Source: Castor canadensis
Lineage: Eukaryota > Chordata > Mammalia > Rodentia > Castoridae
Assembly (NCBI RefSeq): GCF_047511655.1
Contig: NC_133392.1
Span: 162,430,542-162,494,541, forward strand
Length of the DNA stretch: 64,000 bases
Direction of reading: 5' to 3'
Shown: piece by piece, positions 21,826-46,655 of the stretch
Numbering within the stretch: the first letter of the stretch is position 1
How the letters are laid out: every line of letters starts with the position of its first letter
The notes under the pieces: model-generated
Told to the model about the DNA's origin: nothing
The model's database searches: none
The model's input: the letters and a program-made list of their open reading frames with translations, nothing else
Translations under genes and position numbers: made by a program

Positions 21826-22012
21826 TTGGACTGGAGGTGTGGTTCAAGTGGTAGAGCACCTGTTTTGTAAGCACAAAGTCCTGAGTTCAAACCTCAGTCC
21901 CACCAAAAAAAAAAAAAGTTGGGTCTTTATTTTTTTCTGGCCTGGAGTTTGAACTCAGAGTTTCATACTTGCAAGGCAGGTGCTCTACCACTTGAGCCAT
22001 TGCTCTAACTCC
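21826..22012. mobile_element. Two ID-like SINEs in opposite orientation
   Basis: 21826-21918 is + (GTTCAAGTGGTAGAGCACC, A-tail); 21930-22012 is minus (GAGTTTGAACTCAGAG, GCAAGGCAGGTGCTCTACC). They lie just 3' of the COX5A retrocopy. Confidence 0.85.
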
Positions 22013-22359
22013 AGGAGTGGGTCTTGAAAGACACTATACAACACCCCAGGACATTGTTCACAGCAGCATGTGCATATCTTCACCAATGCTGAGAAGTTAG
22101 ACAGACTCTGGTGAATTCCACACTTGACCTTCTGTAGGTTATCAAGTCTTCCTGGGCACCAGCTCTGTTTGCTGAAGACATGGCCAGGCAGAACTCATGG
22201 GAGGCAGAGCCGCCCCTTCAAGCACATCCTTGGGGGTGGGACTGTGGTGCCACTTCACTGAGGCCTGAATGGGGAAGGGCAGGGAAGGAGGTAAGTCAGA
22301 GCCTGTGAATACCACCCTGGTCTACATCCACTGGGCTGCACTGCTGCTTGCTTGCTTGC

Positions 22360-22585
22360 TTTTTTTTTTTTTAAGCAGTACTGGGGTTTGAACTCACTCT
22401 CACACTTGCTAAGCCAGGCACTCTACCACTTGAGCCACTCTGCTAGCCTTTTTTTGTGTTGGATGTTTTCAATGTAGAGTTTCACAAACTATTTGCATTG
22501 GCTGGCTTTGAAATGTCTACTGATCTCCTGATCTCTGCCTCCTAAGTAGCTAGGATTACAGGTGTGAGCCAGCCACTGCACGTGG
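22360..22585 (-). mobile_element. Composite SINE
   Basis: T-run, CAGTACTGGGGTTTGAACTC, AAGCCAGGCACTCTACC and CTAGGATTACAGGTGTGAGC. Confidence 0.85.
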
Positions 22586-23187
22586 CTACTGCTGCTTGTT
22601 TGATGGCCTGTTCGCTGTCTTTGGCCATCCTGCTGCCCCATCCACACTAGACTCCAGGACATTCCATGGCAGCTTTTTGTCCCCAACCTCTCTCCAGATG
22701 TCCTTGTGAGTGGGGACTGCAAAGCAAGCTGAGGCAGGGCAGGACAAGCAGCTCAGCTGTGTGGCACATGTGAGACAGCCAAGCCCACTGGGTCCCCTAA
22801 AGGGTGCCCAGCACTGACCACAGCTCGGGGTGTGCACAAGGGCAGGTGGGCTCCTCTGTCCTACATCTTGTGTCCTCTCGCGGAGCTCAGGAGACTGTTT
22901 CTGTGACATAGCATGAAATATATTTGGCCTTATCCCTGGTTCCTAGCACAGAACTCTTAAAAACCCTTGAAATTTCTTGAGCAGAGGAAGGAGTTGTGGT
23001 ACTCACAATGGACTTGTCAGATCCCACCTGAGTTTATACTGCTGAGATGAATCAGGCCCGTGGACAGTCAGGAGAAGGCTAGCCTCCTGTTTAGGTGATG
23101 AGAGGGAAAGGGCTGCACCTCCAGACCTATATACTGGTCTCTTCAAGATGGGATCTGGAGATCAAACCCCATAAAAACTTTTGAACT

Positions 23188-23280
23188 GGGCTGAGGACAT
23201 TGCTTAGTGGTAGAGTACCTGCCTAGCAAGCACGAGGCACTGAATTCAAATCCCAGAACTGAAAAAAAAGAAAAAAGAAA
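23188..23280 (+). mobile_element. ID-like SINE monomer
   Basis: GGTAGAGTACCTGCCTAGCA, GAATTCAAATCCCAG and an A/G-rich tail. Confidence 0.75.
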
Positions 23281-26200
23281 AACCCATCTTGAATAACGAG
23301 GTGAAGGAGACTTGATGACTCTTCCTACACTGCCCAGAGGGCAGAGCCCTGCATGTCTCTGGCTGTTCATCAGTTTCTTTGGTAACAAGGTAAGGAAGCC
23401 TAGTGTTTCCCTGGATCTGTGAGCAAATGGTGTGGATGTGAGGAAGATGTCATTGGGACCCTGATTTATAGCCTTTCAGTCAGAAGCACAGGTCCTGGCC
23501 TGGGGCTGCCACTGGCTTTGAAATGGGGATGGCCCCCATGTAGATAGTCAGACTGAACTGGGCCATGTATACTCAGCTGGCATCCCCTGCTGAGTTGACA
23601 TAGAGACAGCCCCAGATCTGGAGCCAGAAGCATTGGGTTGTGTGTGAATGGAGACAGATCCTCTTCTAGGTATAAACTGCAGCTCACAGTACAGTTTAGA
23701 AAAGAGCACAGAGCCTTTCCACCTTTGACCGTGTGCCACTTTCCCAATGAGACAGCTGTGTTTCACGCTTAAGAACTGGGTGAATTTTTGTTCCTAAACA
23801 ATATGTAGTGCTTGGACATATTTAACGTTTCTTTACAGACCCATATTGTACCTTTCCAACTTTCTAATGCCTATGTGTTTGAGGCCCACCCTAGGGGCAT
23901 GTGTGGCTTCTGTTTGGTGAAGGTGCTGTTGACATTTAGGTTGTGTCCTACCTTGTTTGCTACTAACAAAAGGTGCTACATTACATAACCATCTTAAGGC
24001 ACACACGTTCCCTGGGGCAGCTTGGCTCTCTTATTAAGTCACCTCAGTGAAGTGCTTTGTTAATTTAATTTCGTTGTTCCCTGTTACCTGCAATGGCAGA
24101 GAGTCTCGCATGTGGAGTGCAGGGATTCCAGGTGTGTGCCACCAGGCCTGGCTTACAATGCCTCTTGAAAAGTCACATTCAGGCAGTTCCCATCTGCAGA
24201 GTGTTGGCATTTTTACTGGCACATATTTCCAATAAGGGACAGTCAGTGCAGTGAGCTGACTGGGGTGGTGCCACACAGGCTGGTCTGGGTACCCTTGAAT
24301 TATCAAGGGAGCTGAGACAGTGTGAAACTTGGACATCCTTTGAGGCTCTCGGGCTCCCCTGGTCAGGAGGACTGGGTCCCTTCTTTCTGTGTCTGGTTGC
24401 AGCTCATTCATTTGAACATGCCGTGGAATTGTGAGCGTCTGCTGGTTTTTGCAGTGGGAGAGGTTTATGTGGGAAGGTCAGGCTCCACTCTTTCTTTGGC
24501 CGATGGGGACATGGATGCTGGGGGTGCAGATGTTCCTTGGGGAGAGAGAGAACAGGGAAAACTGACTGGACAGTTGGTCTCAGACCTAGTGCAGCAGAGG
24601 CATGGGTGCACAGGTTGGCACAGTATCTCCTGATGTTAAGTGTGTGCACATTCCATGACCAGCATGTCCACTTCAGGGTACAGCCCAATAGAACTGTACA
24701 GAAGGGACACCAAGATGTTCCTAGTAGCATGGAACACGTGTTTCTTAGAGGGTACATACCCTGATCTGTTTTATCGACAAAATATCACACAGTATTGAGG
24801 TGAAGGAATGATTGCTGGTGAGCATGGATGAGTCTTGTTTCAAATCAGCATCTTTGTGAAGTTTTTGGTACAAGGAGAACACGAGTGTCAGTGTGGGATA
24901 CAGACTTCTTGCATTTCTTACCACCAGTCATGAGCAATGACTTGTTGCCTCCCTTGGCCAGTGGGTTACTGACACAGCTACTTAGTAGGCACACAGCCTC
25001 ACCAGAGATGAAGGCTGTTGATTTTGAGGAGAGCAAGGATTTGTTGCTGGTGGTAGTTTTGCCTGAAAAGTTGTGCATTTTTCATATGCAAATTAAAAAC
25101 ACTGTCCTGGCAGTAGGAGATGGGCAAGGGCGAGCGGAGGAATGTACACATCTTTAGTTCAAACCTTACTTGTAGTGTCAAATAGGAAACTTGCTCTTGT
25201 TACCACCCATACCCAGGACACAGAGCTCTGTCCACCACTGTGCTTGTGGACGCGATTGTGTCTGCTGAACTGCTGCCCCTGCAGATGGGTACAGCGGAGA
25301 GACAGAAGCAGAATGGTGGCTGGAGGACGTGTGTAATGCTTGCTGGGAGGCATCTGCAGCAGGGAGGGACAGTGCTGCTAGAGACGTGGTATCAGGATTT
25401 GGGTCTGATGGAAAAGCTGGAGGTCCCTGAGGGATGGGAAAGCCCTCCTGAACGTGGAGTGGACGGGGAGGGCAGCAGGCCCAGGTGAAGTGGGGTGTGG
25501 GCCAGGCTGGAAGAGGATTGGCTACAGAACTGAAGTCTGTGTGCTGTACTCTTACAGGTTAATTGAGTTCATGCAATAGGGAGCCCAGGAGGGGTAGTCT
25601 GGGGCCCCGGAGTCCCCACGAGGGGCTGTCTCTGCTTCACTACCTTTGTTACAGCCTTTGTTCCTGCATTTTCACCTCCAGATAGCCAGGCCCCTGTCCT
25701 GGGCAGGAAGGAAGGGGTGAGGAATGAGCTCCCCTATGTCCCAGCCCAAGGCTTGGCTGGTCCCAGATATTGGGGATCTGGTACCCAAGAGGTTCAGTTA
25801 CTGTCAGGTTGTCACCTGAGCCAGTTGTAAGAGGAAAAAGGCATTTGAATAGAGGTCTGGCACTGGGTACCCAGGTGGCTGGAAGACCCCAGGGAGGGGT
25901 GAGGCTTATCATCTGCATGGTCTGGGCACACTTGGAAGGCTGGCACTGTGTACTGAGGAGTCAGGTCCACATGGAAGCTGGGAGAGACAGTCATGCTTCC
26001 TAGGCTTGAGTGGTTCTGAGGTAGTGCAAAATAGGCGGGTAGGTAGCAGAGTGGAGGGGCTGGGGAGTGGGAGAGCAGTGACTCTGGTTTCCGGCGTTGT
26101 CCCAGCTGTGGGGAGAGCTATGAGCCCAGTCTCCATGGCTGAGTTTGGGGACTCTAACATACTTCAGGTAGATGAGCAGGGGCTTGGGAGATGCTTGGTA

Positions 26201-26367
26201 GGGAAGGTAATGATTTGTATCCCTCTGCACATACAGACATATACAAAACAAGGTTTCATACTCTCCAGGTGCCAGAGAGGAGTCAGGCTAGAGGCACAAG
26301 CTGGAGCCAGTACCTGGGACATGTTAGAAAGAGGGACATGGCCAGAGGGGTGTGCTTTAAATGCAAA

Positions 26368-26585
26368 GCCAAGCCGGGCACTGGTGCTCACACCTGTAAT
26401 CTCAGCTATTCAGGAGGCAGAGATCAGGAGGATCGCAGTTCAAAGCCAACCTGGAAAAATAGTTCTTGAGACCCTGTTTCAAAAATACCAACACCAAAAA
26501 AGGCTTGGTGGAGTGGCTCACGTGGTAGAGGGCTTGCCTGGCAAGCGTAAGGCCCTGAATTCAAACCCCAGTACCACTTAAAAAA
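26368..26585 (+). mobile_element. Composite SINE
   Basis: GCCGGGCACTGGTGCTCACA, GGAGGCAGAGATCAGGAGGA, GTGGTAGAGGGCTTGCCTGG, CAAACCCCAGTACCACTT. Confidence 0.9.
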
Positions 26586-26686
26586 CTCAGTGTTTCAGAC
26601 AATAGCCAATCAACCCTCCTGCTAAGAACAACTGGAAACATTGGATAAAGTAGGAAATGAGTCTGTGAAGGAACAGCAGAGCCAGC

Positions 26687-26774
26687 AAGATACAAGTTAA
26701 GGGCCCGGGACTACAAGGAGTGGTACGTTCAAGATACAAGTTAAGGGCCCGGGACTACAAGGAGTGGTACATTC
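26687..26774. repeat. 44-bp tandem duplication, one mismatch
   Basis: Copies at 26687-26730 and 26731-26774 (core GGGCCCGGGACTACAAGGAG) differ only at one position (G to A), so the duplication is young. Confidence 0.92.
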
Positions 26775-27309
26775 CTTCTCTCTTGGGGCATTTGCTGGTT
26801 CCAGAAGTGGCTGAAAAGGTACAAAGCCTGCAAAGTACTTCAGGGACCAGATGGAAGAGATGGACTGGAGCCTGGGCTGAGCCAAGCCCACTGTGGAAGG
26901 AAGGACCAGTCTGGGCAGAGGGATAGTGCCATTCAACCTTGGAACCCTTAATGCTTAGTGGGGTCTCTGGTGCCATCTGTTCATAGAGCTCTGGATTCTG
27001 CCTTGCTGGGAAGGGGGGTGAGCCCAGAGGAGAACACATCTGCAGAGGCCAGGTTGGGTCAACAGTGCTCATGCTGGGCGGAAAAAACAGCAGGGTGGAT
27101 GGCTTACATTTTGGAAGGAGTTTTGGCAGGATTTGTTGGAGGGCTAGATGTGTGGGGAAGGAAGCAGAGTGGGTTAATGTTTTTGGTTTAACCAATTTAG
27201 GGCAGAATTTTGGAGTTGTCAATGTTTCTAGCAGTGGACTAAGATGTAAAATTAAAAATAATGTCCACATTCCATATTTGCCTTTTTAGTTATTTTTAAG
27301 GCTTTTTTT

Positions 27310-27640
27310 TCCTTTGGTTTTTTTTTTTTTTTTGGTGGGACTGGGGTTTGAACTCAGAGCCTCGGCTTTGTTAGTCAGGCACTGTAGTACTTGGACCACG
27401 CTCTCAGCCCCATATTTGTATTTTTATTTATTTTTGACAGTTCTGGAGTTTGAACTCAGAGCTTTGAGCATGCTAAGCAAAGCACTTAAGCCATACTTCC
27501 ACCCCACGTATTTGCATTTTTAAAATAATCTCACCTTGGTGCTTAAGACTCTTAAATTAAATCATTTCTTTTTTGGTGGTTTTGGGGTTTGAACTCGGGG
27601 CCTCATGCTTGCTAAGCACACTTGAGCCAGGTCCTTAAAA
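27310..27640 (-). mobile_element. Three consecutive ID-like SINE pieces
   Basis: 27318-27412, 27421-27508 and 27568-27632, each with a T-rich tail and GGxGTTTGAACTC. Confidence 0.8.
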
Positions 27641-27701
27641 TTGTTAAGAACATGAAAAGTTCAGAAAGAAAGGGGCAAAAAAAGTATTAAAAGTTCATAG
27701 C

Positions 27702-27925
27702 CAAGCACTGGTGGCTCATACCTGTAATCCCAGCTACGCAGGAGGCAGAGGTAGCGGTTTGAAGTCAGCCCAGGAAAATAGTTCATGAGACCCTATCTCA
27801 AGAAAACCCATCACAAAAACGTGCTGATGAAGTATCAAAATAAGTAACATGACTGGGAATGTGGCTGAAATGGTAGAGCTTCTGCCCTGAGTTCAAACCC
27901 TAGTGCCACCAAAAAGGAAAAAAAC
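27702..27925 (+). mobile_element. Composite SINE
   Basis: CACTGGTGGCTCATACCTG, CAGGAGGCAGAGG, then GTGGCTGAAATGGTAGAGC and GTTCAAACCCTAGTGCC; ends about 35 bp before the predicted acceptor at 27959. Confidence 0.85.
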
Positions 27926-27959
27926 AAGGCAAAATAAATAACAGGTTTCCTTTTTTTAG

Positions 27960-40142
<12,183 letters not shown>

Positions 40143-42604
40143 GTGCAGGCCTCTGACTGCACAGCCACCGCTGGGCTCCTCCTGACACTGTGTCTTCTGG
40201 AAACCAGGCCCCCCGGGGCTGCCTTCCTGCATCACCAGGTGGGCTGGGAGGGGGATTGTGTGGTGGGGAGGGAGCTCTCCTGCCCTTCATTGGAAATCAG
40301 GGGTCAGCTTCCACCCAACAGGAAACCACATCCACTGACTGCTGACCACTTCAGGAGGGAGTGGAGCAGCCCACAGAGCCACTTTGTGCACATTGTCAGG
40401 GCTGCATTTGAGCCAGGCCCAAGCGCCTCTGCACTGATGCTGTCTGTGGAGCTGTTGAGGCTCTAGTGCCAACATAAGCAACTCCCTGCCTCATGCCAGT
40501 TTGAAGACCTCAACTTCCTGCTGCCAGTGCCATCGCTGAAGCTGCCTGGTCTCTGACCACTGTGAAGATTGGCTGAAGTGTCCACCTGCAGGCTGATGTG
40601 CTGGGACAGAAGTCTCAGGTGCTCATGGCCCCAGGCATGAGATCGGGCAGAGAGGCTCAGAAACGAGGGTCTCCTACCAAGGGCAGAGGCTTTGGCTCTC
40701 TCCCTGCCCTAGAGATATTGGTCATCACCGAGAGTTCTGGGGTCATTTCCTCCCCCACAGCCTCAGCATCACACGATGCTAGAGAGACTTCCTTCTGTGA
40801 AGAGAAAGCTGCGCTTCCCAGTCTGAGCTGCACTGAGCCCCACCTCCACAGGTTGCTTTCCATACTGGATACTGCCCATTAGGGATTTCCTGCCCTGGAG
40901 GTTGGGGACAAATCTCTTCGGTGTCCTTAGGTGGGTGCCCTGGCATTTCTTTCCTGTCCTGGACCTGATGAGTGTGACATGGGCTGTTTAAAGTTCTGCT
41001 TGTGCTAAGCCAGTTTCTAATCTTATAGCCAGCAGTCCCAAGATTCCTTGCAGGGATGAGTTGAGGGGATGTTTGTCAGAACCTTTGAAGTGTTTAGTTT
41101 ACACTGCATTCAAAGTGACACTGGATGTTATAGCAAAGCAAGCACCCGTACCTGAAGGTTTCTGGAGTGTGTCTGAGTGTTAGGTGGACCCCAGCCCTGA
41201 TATGCCTGGCCATCCCTCAGGGGTTCTGAGCCTGCCCCTCCTCAAGGTCACTTGTCCCAGCACTCAGTAAGGAAGCTTGAGGAATGGAGGATAACCACAC
41301 CAGAGTTTGAGCCTCATGAGGGTGAGGTTCCACTTTATTCCTCATTTTTCAGGGTTCTGATCTGGGGTGCAATCCTTCAGTCAGTGTTTGAGACCCTTCC
41401 ATCACCTTGAACTCTGGGGTTTGTGAGCTGCAGCCACTGGCACTAACTGCTCCTAGTCAGTCTTGTTTCCCTTTCCTGCTCTTTTGGTCTTTGGTACCTG
41501 TGATGGTTCACTGGTTTTCCACTGAGCTTCTCTACTGGAAAATAGGAAAGTAGCCCCTCTGAGAGAGAAAATCTCTCAGTACAAAGAGCAATAATCATAC
41601 CTCATTCAAAGTTCTATTGGAAAAGTCTGCCATGATGATGGATGAGGCCTTTTAACCTAGAAGCCAGCTTTTTATAGACACAAACTTCCTGTGTGCGGGG
41701 ACAGGCCAAGTGTGTGCCCCCACCCTAGGTCACTTCCACTGTGAAGATGTTTTGTTATGTGACTTTGCCCACGTTACCATTTCTTTCCTTTCCTCTCTGC
41801 TTTCCCCAAAGCTGAAGACAATGCAGAAGAGATAGCCAGGTGGTGGTGCTAGACTGATCCTCAAAGTAGCCTGTCCACTTGAGAATATGGCTACCAAGCT
41901 GCTGGCGTGAGGAGAATGGCACATGCCTGTGGGGGCCAGTCACGGAAGCCTCCTGGTCTTCCTGCAGACCTTGTCTGAGTGCTCAGAAGCCCAGGCGCCT
42001 GGCTTCCGAGTATTGTGGGATTAGGAAGCGGTCTTTGACTTGCCACTCCCCTCCTGCCTCACAAACAGCTCTCAGCCTGTTTTGATTTTCTAAATTTGTG
42101 GACCAAAAGCAAAAACAAAGATTTTCCTAAATTATTAGCAAGTGAGGCAATTTCCTGTAAATCTGCTTTTGATACTTTTCCTTGTCCTATGTGGAAAGAT
42201 CACGGCATCTGTGTTGTGGCCAACGCAGTACCCCTCACCCAGCTTCACATTCCTTCCCAGTATCACCACACCTTGCTTGTTGCCTGCCAGCTGCTGCTTC
42301 CCACAGCAATTCAGAATAGCCCCAGGCTCAGCATGGCCATTTGTTACAACTGTACAGACAATATGGCTTTTTTAATCACTTGGTCTAGTACTTTTATAGG
42401 ATAGTATGTTCTCAAGGAATCGTCACAGTTGTATGTGGAAGCACTGACACTAGGTGTCATTACTTATGTTGGTTAATTCCTCCTGTGTCCATGTCATTGT
42501 GCCTTTGTAAACAAACAGAACACTTGACAGACCGTCCAAGTCCAGCCATCCACTTACTTACTTAGAGATATGTAGGTTTCTAATTTCAAAAAACCTTCCA
42601 TGAG

Positions 42605-42960
42605 TTCAGGATACAGCTCACTAGTACAGCACTTGCCTGGCATGTGCGAGGCCCTGGGTTTGATTTCCCAGCACTTAAAAATTCTTCCACACAATTAAAT
42701 GTCATCAAAAGATTTTTTTCATTGTTTTTTTGTTTTGTTTTGTTTTTTAATTCTAGCTTGGTGACAGTGCCCCATGCCTGTAATACCAGGTACTAAGGAG
42801 ACAGATATCAGAGCAAGATAGAGGTTCAAGGCCAGTCCAGGGAAAATGAAAGCAAGACCCTATCTCAAAAATACCCAACACAGTGGCTCAAGTGGTGAGC
42901 ACCTGCCTAGCAAGCATCAGGCCCTGAGTTCAAACTCCAGTACTGCCAAAAAAAATTCAG
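42605..42960 (+). mobile_element. Two SINEs in the SLC35E2 3' UTR
   Basis: 42605-42685 ID-like (GATACAGCTCACTAGTACAG); 42752-42956 composite (GACAGTGCCCCATGCCTG ... CAAACTCCAGTACTGCC). Confidence 0.8.
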
Positions 42961-43055
42961 ATAGTCATAATTTCCTGTGTCAGCATTATAATTTGCCTGC
43001 CAAGGAAGTTAACCATACTCTTGCACAATCTAAAATGTGTCTTCAATTTGAGAAA

Positions 43056-43061
43056 AATAAA
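43056..43061 (+). other. Candidate SLC35E2 polyadenylation signal AATAAA
   Basis: Canonical hexamer 2.9 kb after the SLC35E2 stop and about 2.3 kb before the next CpG island, followed within 20 nt by an A-rich stretch. Confidence 0.5.
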
Positions 43062-43130
43062 CATGGTGAATCAGTTTAAAAAAAAACTGTACAAAGACTG
43101 TCAGCCAGTGCACTTTTAAAACCCTTCCAC

Positions 43131-44915
43131 AGTTCAAGTGGTAAAGCTCCTGCTTTGCAAACTTGAAGCCCTGAGTTCAAATATCAGCCCCACCAAAAAA
43201 AAAAAAAAACCTTCCACACAGCTGGAGGTTCAGGTGAGAAAGCACTCGATTCATGAGCATGAGGCCCTGAGTCCAGTACCACCAACAAAACCCAAACCTA
43301 CAAAACCTGCCAGCTTTGTAGCTTCCTGCTTCTCTGGAGGGTTACAGCACTGGCGTCATTTTACATCTATCCCAGTGACATGCTTTCTACCACCTGAAAG
43401 GATTTACAGTTTCCCTGGTTTGGAAAAGGAAACAAGGCCAGGCGCTGGTGGCTCACACGAGTAGTCCTGGCTACTCTGGAAGCAGAGATGAGGAGGAAAG
43501 TGATTCGAAGCCAGCCCGAGCAAGTAGTTTCCTAGACTCAATCTCAAAAGTACTCAACACAAAACAGGGCTAGTGGAGTGGCTCTAGTGGTAAAAGCACC
43601 TGCCTGGCAAGTGTGAGGCCCTGAATTCAAGCCCCAGTATTGCAAAAAAGAAGAAAAAAAAAAAGGATATTAATACAGATAGAAATCTGCGTCAATTGTT
43701 TTTTGTCTTTTGAGACAGCCTCACTGTGTAGCCTAGGCTGGCCTTGAACTTAAGATCTTCCTGCTTCAGCATTCAGGGTGCTGGGATGATTAAGCATGTG
43801 CCAACATGCCTAGCTTCCAATTCTTTTGCCTTTGACAAACATTTTCCTATGGGCTTTATTCCTTTCTTAAGACAATATATAGCCTGGTTGGGGCCCCTTC
43901 ATTTTCCACCCCTTTTTTGAGGTGCTGGGGGTTGAACCCAGGCCTTCGAACAGCTGGGCATGCGCTCTACTACTAAGCTGCACCAGCCCGTTTTCCTAGT
44001 TTATAAGTAAAAATGTCTCAGCACCCCTGATGAATTGGGTGTTTTTCTCTGTCCTGGAAAAAGACCAAGGATAGATCCTCAAGGTCATGCTGACCATGGA
44101 CTGACTGCACCTACTGCTATGCAGAGAATAGAAAACAAACTAAAGTATTCCGGTTTCTAGGGGGCTCTGATTCTCAGTTTGGTGGCTGCTGGACCCTTGC
44201 TCAGATATCCAAATTCAGTTTGAAATTATTCCATCAGGGAAAAAAAAAAGCTTCAGGATTATTAACAAAAATAATATGCCACCCTTTTGGACTGGGGGTG
44301 GCTCAAGTAGTAGAGCTTCTGCATAGCAAGATAGAGGCCCTGAGTTCAACCACTACTGCCAATTCAAAAAAAAAAAAATCCATGCCTGGGCATCAGTGGC
44401 TCACGCCTGTAATCCGAGCTACTCAGGAGGCAAAGATTAGGAGGATGGAGGTTTGAAGACTCATCCTCAAATAGTTACATGAGACCCTATCTTGAAAAAA
44501 CCCAATACAAAAAAGGGCTGTTGGCACGGCTCAAGTACTGCAAAAAAAAAAAAAAAAATCAACTGGCAGTCTTTTTTTTTGTTTTCATTTCTGGGAAGTG
44601 CATTTGGTTCATATGTGATTTCCAGGCAATTGCAAATAGATGTGAGTCTTTACCTGCCCAAGGGGTGTTACAGGCTCCACTTGGAAGAGGTCCTCAGTTA
44701 GGGTGACGGTCTCACACTGCAAAACTGGAGGTCAGGAGTGGTGTAGCATGCCTGTAACCCCCAGCTACTCAGGAAGCAGAAACAGGAGGATCATGAGTTT
44801 GAGACTAGCCCAGGCAATTAGTGAGACCTTCTCTCTCAAAACAAAACAAGGGCTTCCAGCATAACTCAAGTTGCTGGCCCTGGGTTCATTCCCCAGTACG
44901 CAAAAAAAAAAAAAG
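43131..44915. mobile_element. SINE-rich spacer between SLC35E2 and CDK11
   Basis: Mostly + copies: 43131-43212 and 43225-43300 ID-like; 43436-43665 composite; 44290-44372 ID-like; 44384-44560 composite; 44725-44912 composite/B1. Minus: B1-like 43695-43820 and ID-like 43915-43992. No coding sequence recognised. Confidence 0.8.
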
Positions 44916-45359
44916 GAAAACTACATCGCTAATTGTCAACATAAGACCTAAATAATTTGTTTTATACCAGACAAGAGGAAGTAAAGTACTTGATACAAAA
45001 TGTATATAGTGTTTCTATGTCACCCATTTCAGTCTTTACGTAACTAGGTTAATGCCTCCTAGGAAGCATCTGTGTTAAGTAACCCAGTGAGTCTCGCAAC
45101 TTCGGCTGTGGTAACAAGTTGGCACTGTCGCCAATGCCTCCTGAGCGCTGTGTAAACTGAGCAGCCACGGGAGCGGCTGTCAGTGGTTCTTGCTCTGAAA
45201 AGTAAAGCGAATCTTAGCTACGTAGCTTGTCGTCGTCTTTGTGTAACTCTTGGGTTTCTGGTCCTGAAGTCGTCAAAGCTGTTTTTTACTGCCTTCGTCA
45301 GTTTTCAGCATGAAGGGAGTGAAAAATGAAAGCCGTTCCCGGTCACCGGGAGCTCAGGA

Positions 45360-46340
45360 GACAGACTGGCAGCTGGGTGCACAAAATAAGCACTTCAGTC
45401 AGCACCCCCATTGTCCCCGCTGGGACAGGGAGGCCAACCGCGTGGCCAGGGGGAGAAGACGTCCATCGCCGCGGAGCTCCGCGTCCCACAGCACGTGCGG
45501 CTCGAGCGCCTCTAAGAGGGAGCTCTGCCCGCTGCCGGGGACGCAGGCCGAGGGCTCCGAGGCCACTGAGGTCAGGCGGCGGCGGCGGCGGCCATAGAAA
45601 CCCGGCAGATCGCTGCGCACGGGAAGAGTCGGGTTCGTCTGATCTCCAGAGCAAGACTAGCCGCGCCCCGCGCCCCGCCCCGGTTCTCGAGTCACCGCTC
45701 GGCGACGCCGAGGGGAGGTGCCTAACGCTACTTCTGGGTTCTCGGACCCGAAAACCGCCCAGTCCTCTTGCGTCATCAGTACGCGCCGGCGCAGGAAGTG
45801 GTGACGTCCAGGCGCTCGCTGGGCGCTGTTTCTTCCCAGGTGCTGAAAAGGAGGTTCCGAGTTGCCGCCGTCGTTGTGCGTCATCAGCACGCGTCTACGC
45901 AGGAAGTGACGACGTTCCCAGCGCGCGCCGAGCACTGTTTCTTCTCTGGCTCGGGGACCGGCGGCAGCGATAGCGGCAGCGGCACAGGGGTGAGTGGCGG
46001 TGGGGCGACCTGCCCAAGAGAGCACAGGGCGATCGACGCACCGCGGCCTCGGATCCGGGCGGACCTCGGGGTGGGGACAGCCGTGGATTCGGGAACCAGC
46101 GACACCCCCTCTCTCCAGTCCAGTTTCGCCTCCCGCATAAGTTCCAGTGCAGGAGGCGGCGGTTCCAGGCGCTCCCGGGAGCCAACCGCTGACATCCAAA
46201 ACTTTAGGGTTGAGTGGCTGAACCCAAGGAGGTAGGAACTCGGCTCCCGGGTCAGGCGGCCTGGTTTGCGAGCGCCCCTTCTCCGCACGCCCACCCCAGG
46301 CCTCGCAGCACCCTGCGGCGGAGAGTCCAGCCGTCCTGGC
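45360..46340 (+). promoter_or_regulatory. CDK11B: CpG island, CDK11 promoter and non-coding exon 1
   Basis: Strong CpG density and GC richness, TATA-less. Two copies of a roughly 70-bp module (45770-45840 and 45878-45949) each carry GCGTCATCA, an ETS-like GGAAGTG and a TGACG motif. A consensus donor CACAGGG|GTGAGT at 45989/45990 fits the end of an untranslated exon joining the coding exon that opens at 46643 (inference). Long frames such as 45326-45973 and 45657-46199 are GC-driven and unrelated to known proteins. Confidence 0.82.
45770..45949 (+). repeat. Duplicated promoter module (two copies, 108-bp offset)
   Basis: Copies at 45770-45840 and 45878-45949 share GCGTCATCAG, ACGCG, CGCAGGAAGTG, a TGACG element and CTGTTTCTTC in the same order, with substitutions between them. 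The first has a near-perfect TGACGTC core; the second has TGACGACG. Confidence 0.85.
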
Positions 46341-46655
46341 TCCGTTTAGCCCAAATGGCCTTTCTGATACTTTCTTTTGACACCAGAGGCAGAGCCAAGT
46401 GAGTGCCAGGCATTGACCTAAGCGCTTTTAGCTGGGTGATCTCCTTTTATTCTCGAGCATAAGAAAATTGAGTTGAAGAAAACTAAGTTGCCCACGAACA
46501 GAAAAGAGATTATGTTCCAACAGAGTCTTTCCCTCCACTCGAGACATAGTCTGAAACACTCAGAAGTGACTAGGCTTAAGTGTTCCCAAACAACGGAGCT
46601 TGCTGTGTCCTGAGGTTGCTTGAATTATTTTTCTTTTTACAGTGTTTTAACTCAA

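Larger units (their letters stand above)
13850..27959 (+). other. Probable SLC35E2 5' intron (14 kb, no coding exon seen)
   Basis: Between the CpG island and the ATG exon I see only SINEs, the COX5A retrocopy, small tandem repeats and unique DNA. Frames such as 20285-20656, 24034-24411 and 26006-26581 show no recognisable domain, and several overlap SINEs. Extra untranslated exons could hide here. Confidence 0.55.
40143..43080 (+). other. SLC35E2: SLC35E2 3' UTR (about 2.9 kb)
   Basis: After the TGA the sequence is mostly unique down to about 42,600, followed by two SINEs (42,605-42,690 and 42,750-42,960). The first canonical AATAAA I see on the + strand after the stop is at 43056-43061, followed by an A-run at 43078-43087. 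A long 3' UTR fits my memory of human SLC35E2B. Earlier, weaker poly(A) sites cannot be excluded. Confidence 0.6.

Noticed and set aside
26006-26581. 191-codon + strand open frame
   Set aside because: Its C-terminal half is translated SINE and the N-terminal part has no known motif.
45326-46235. Open frames of 155-215 codons on both strands at the CDK11 promoter
   Set aside because: GC-rich promoter DNA; no recognisable protein, and they overlap the duplicated promoter module.
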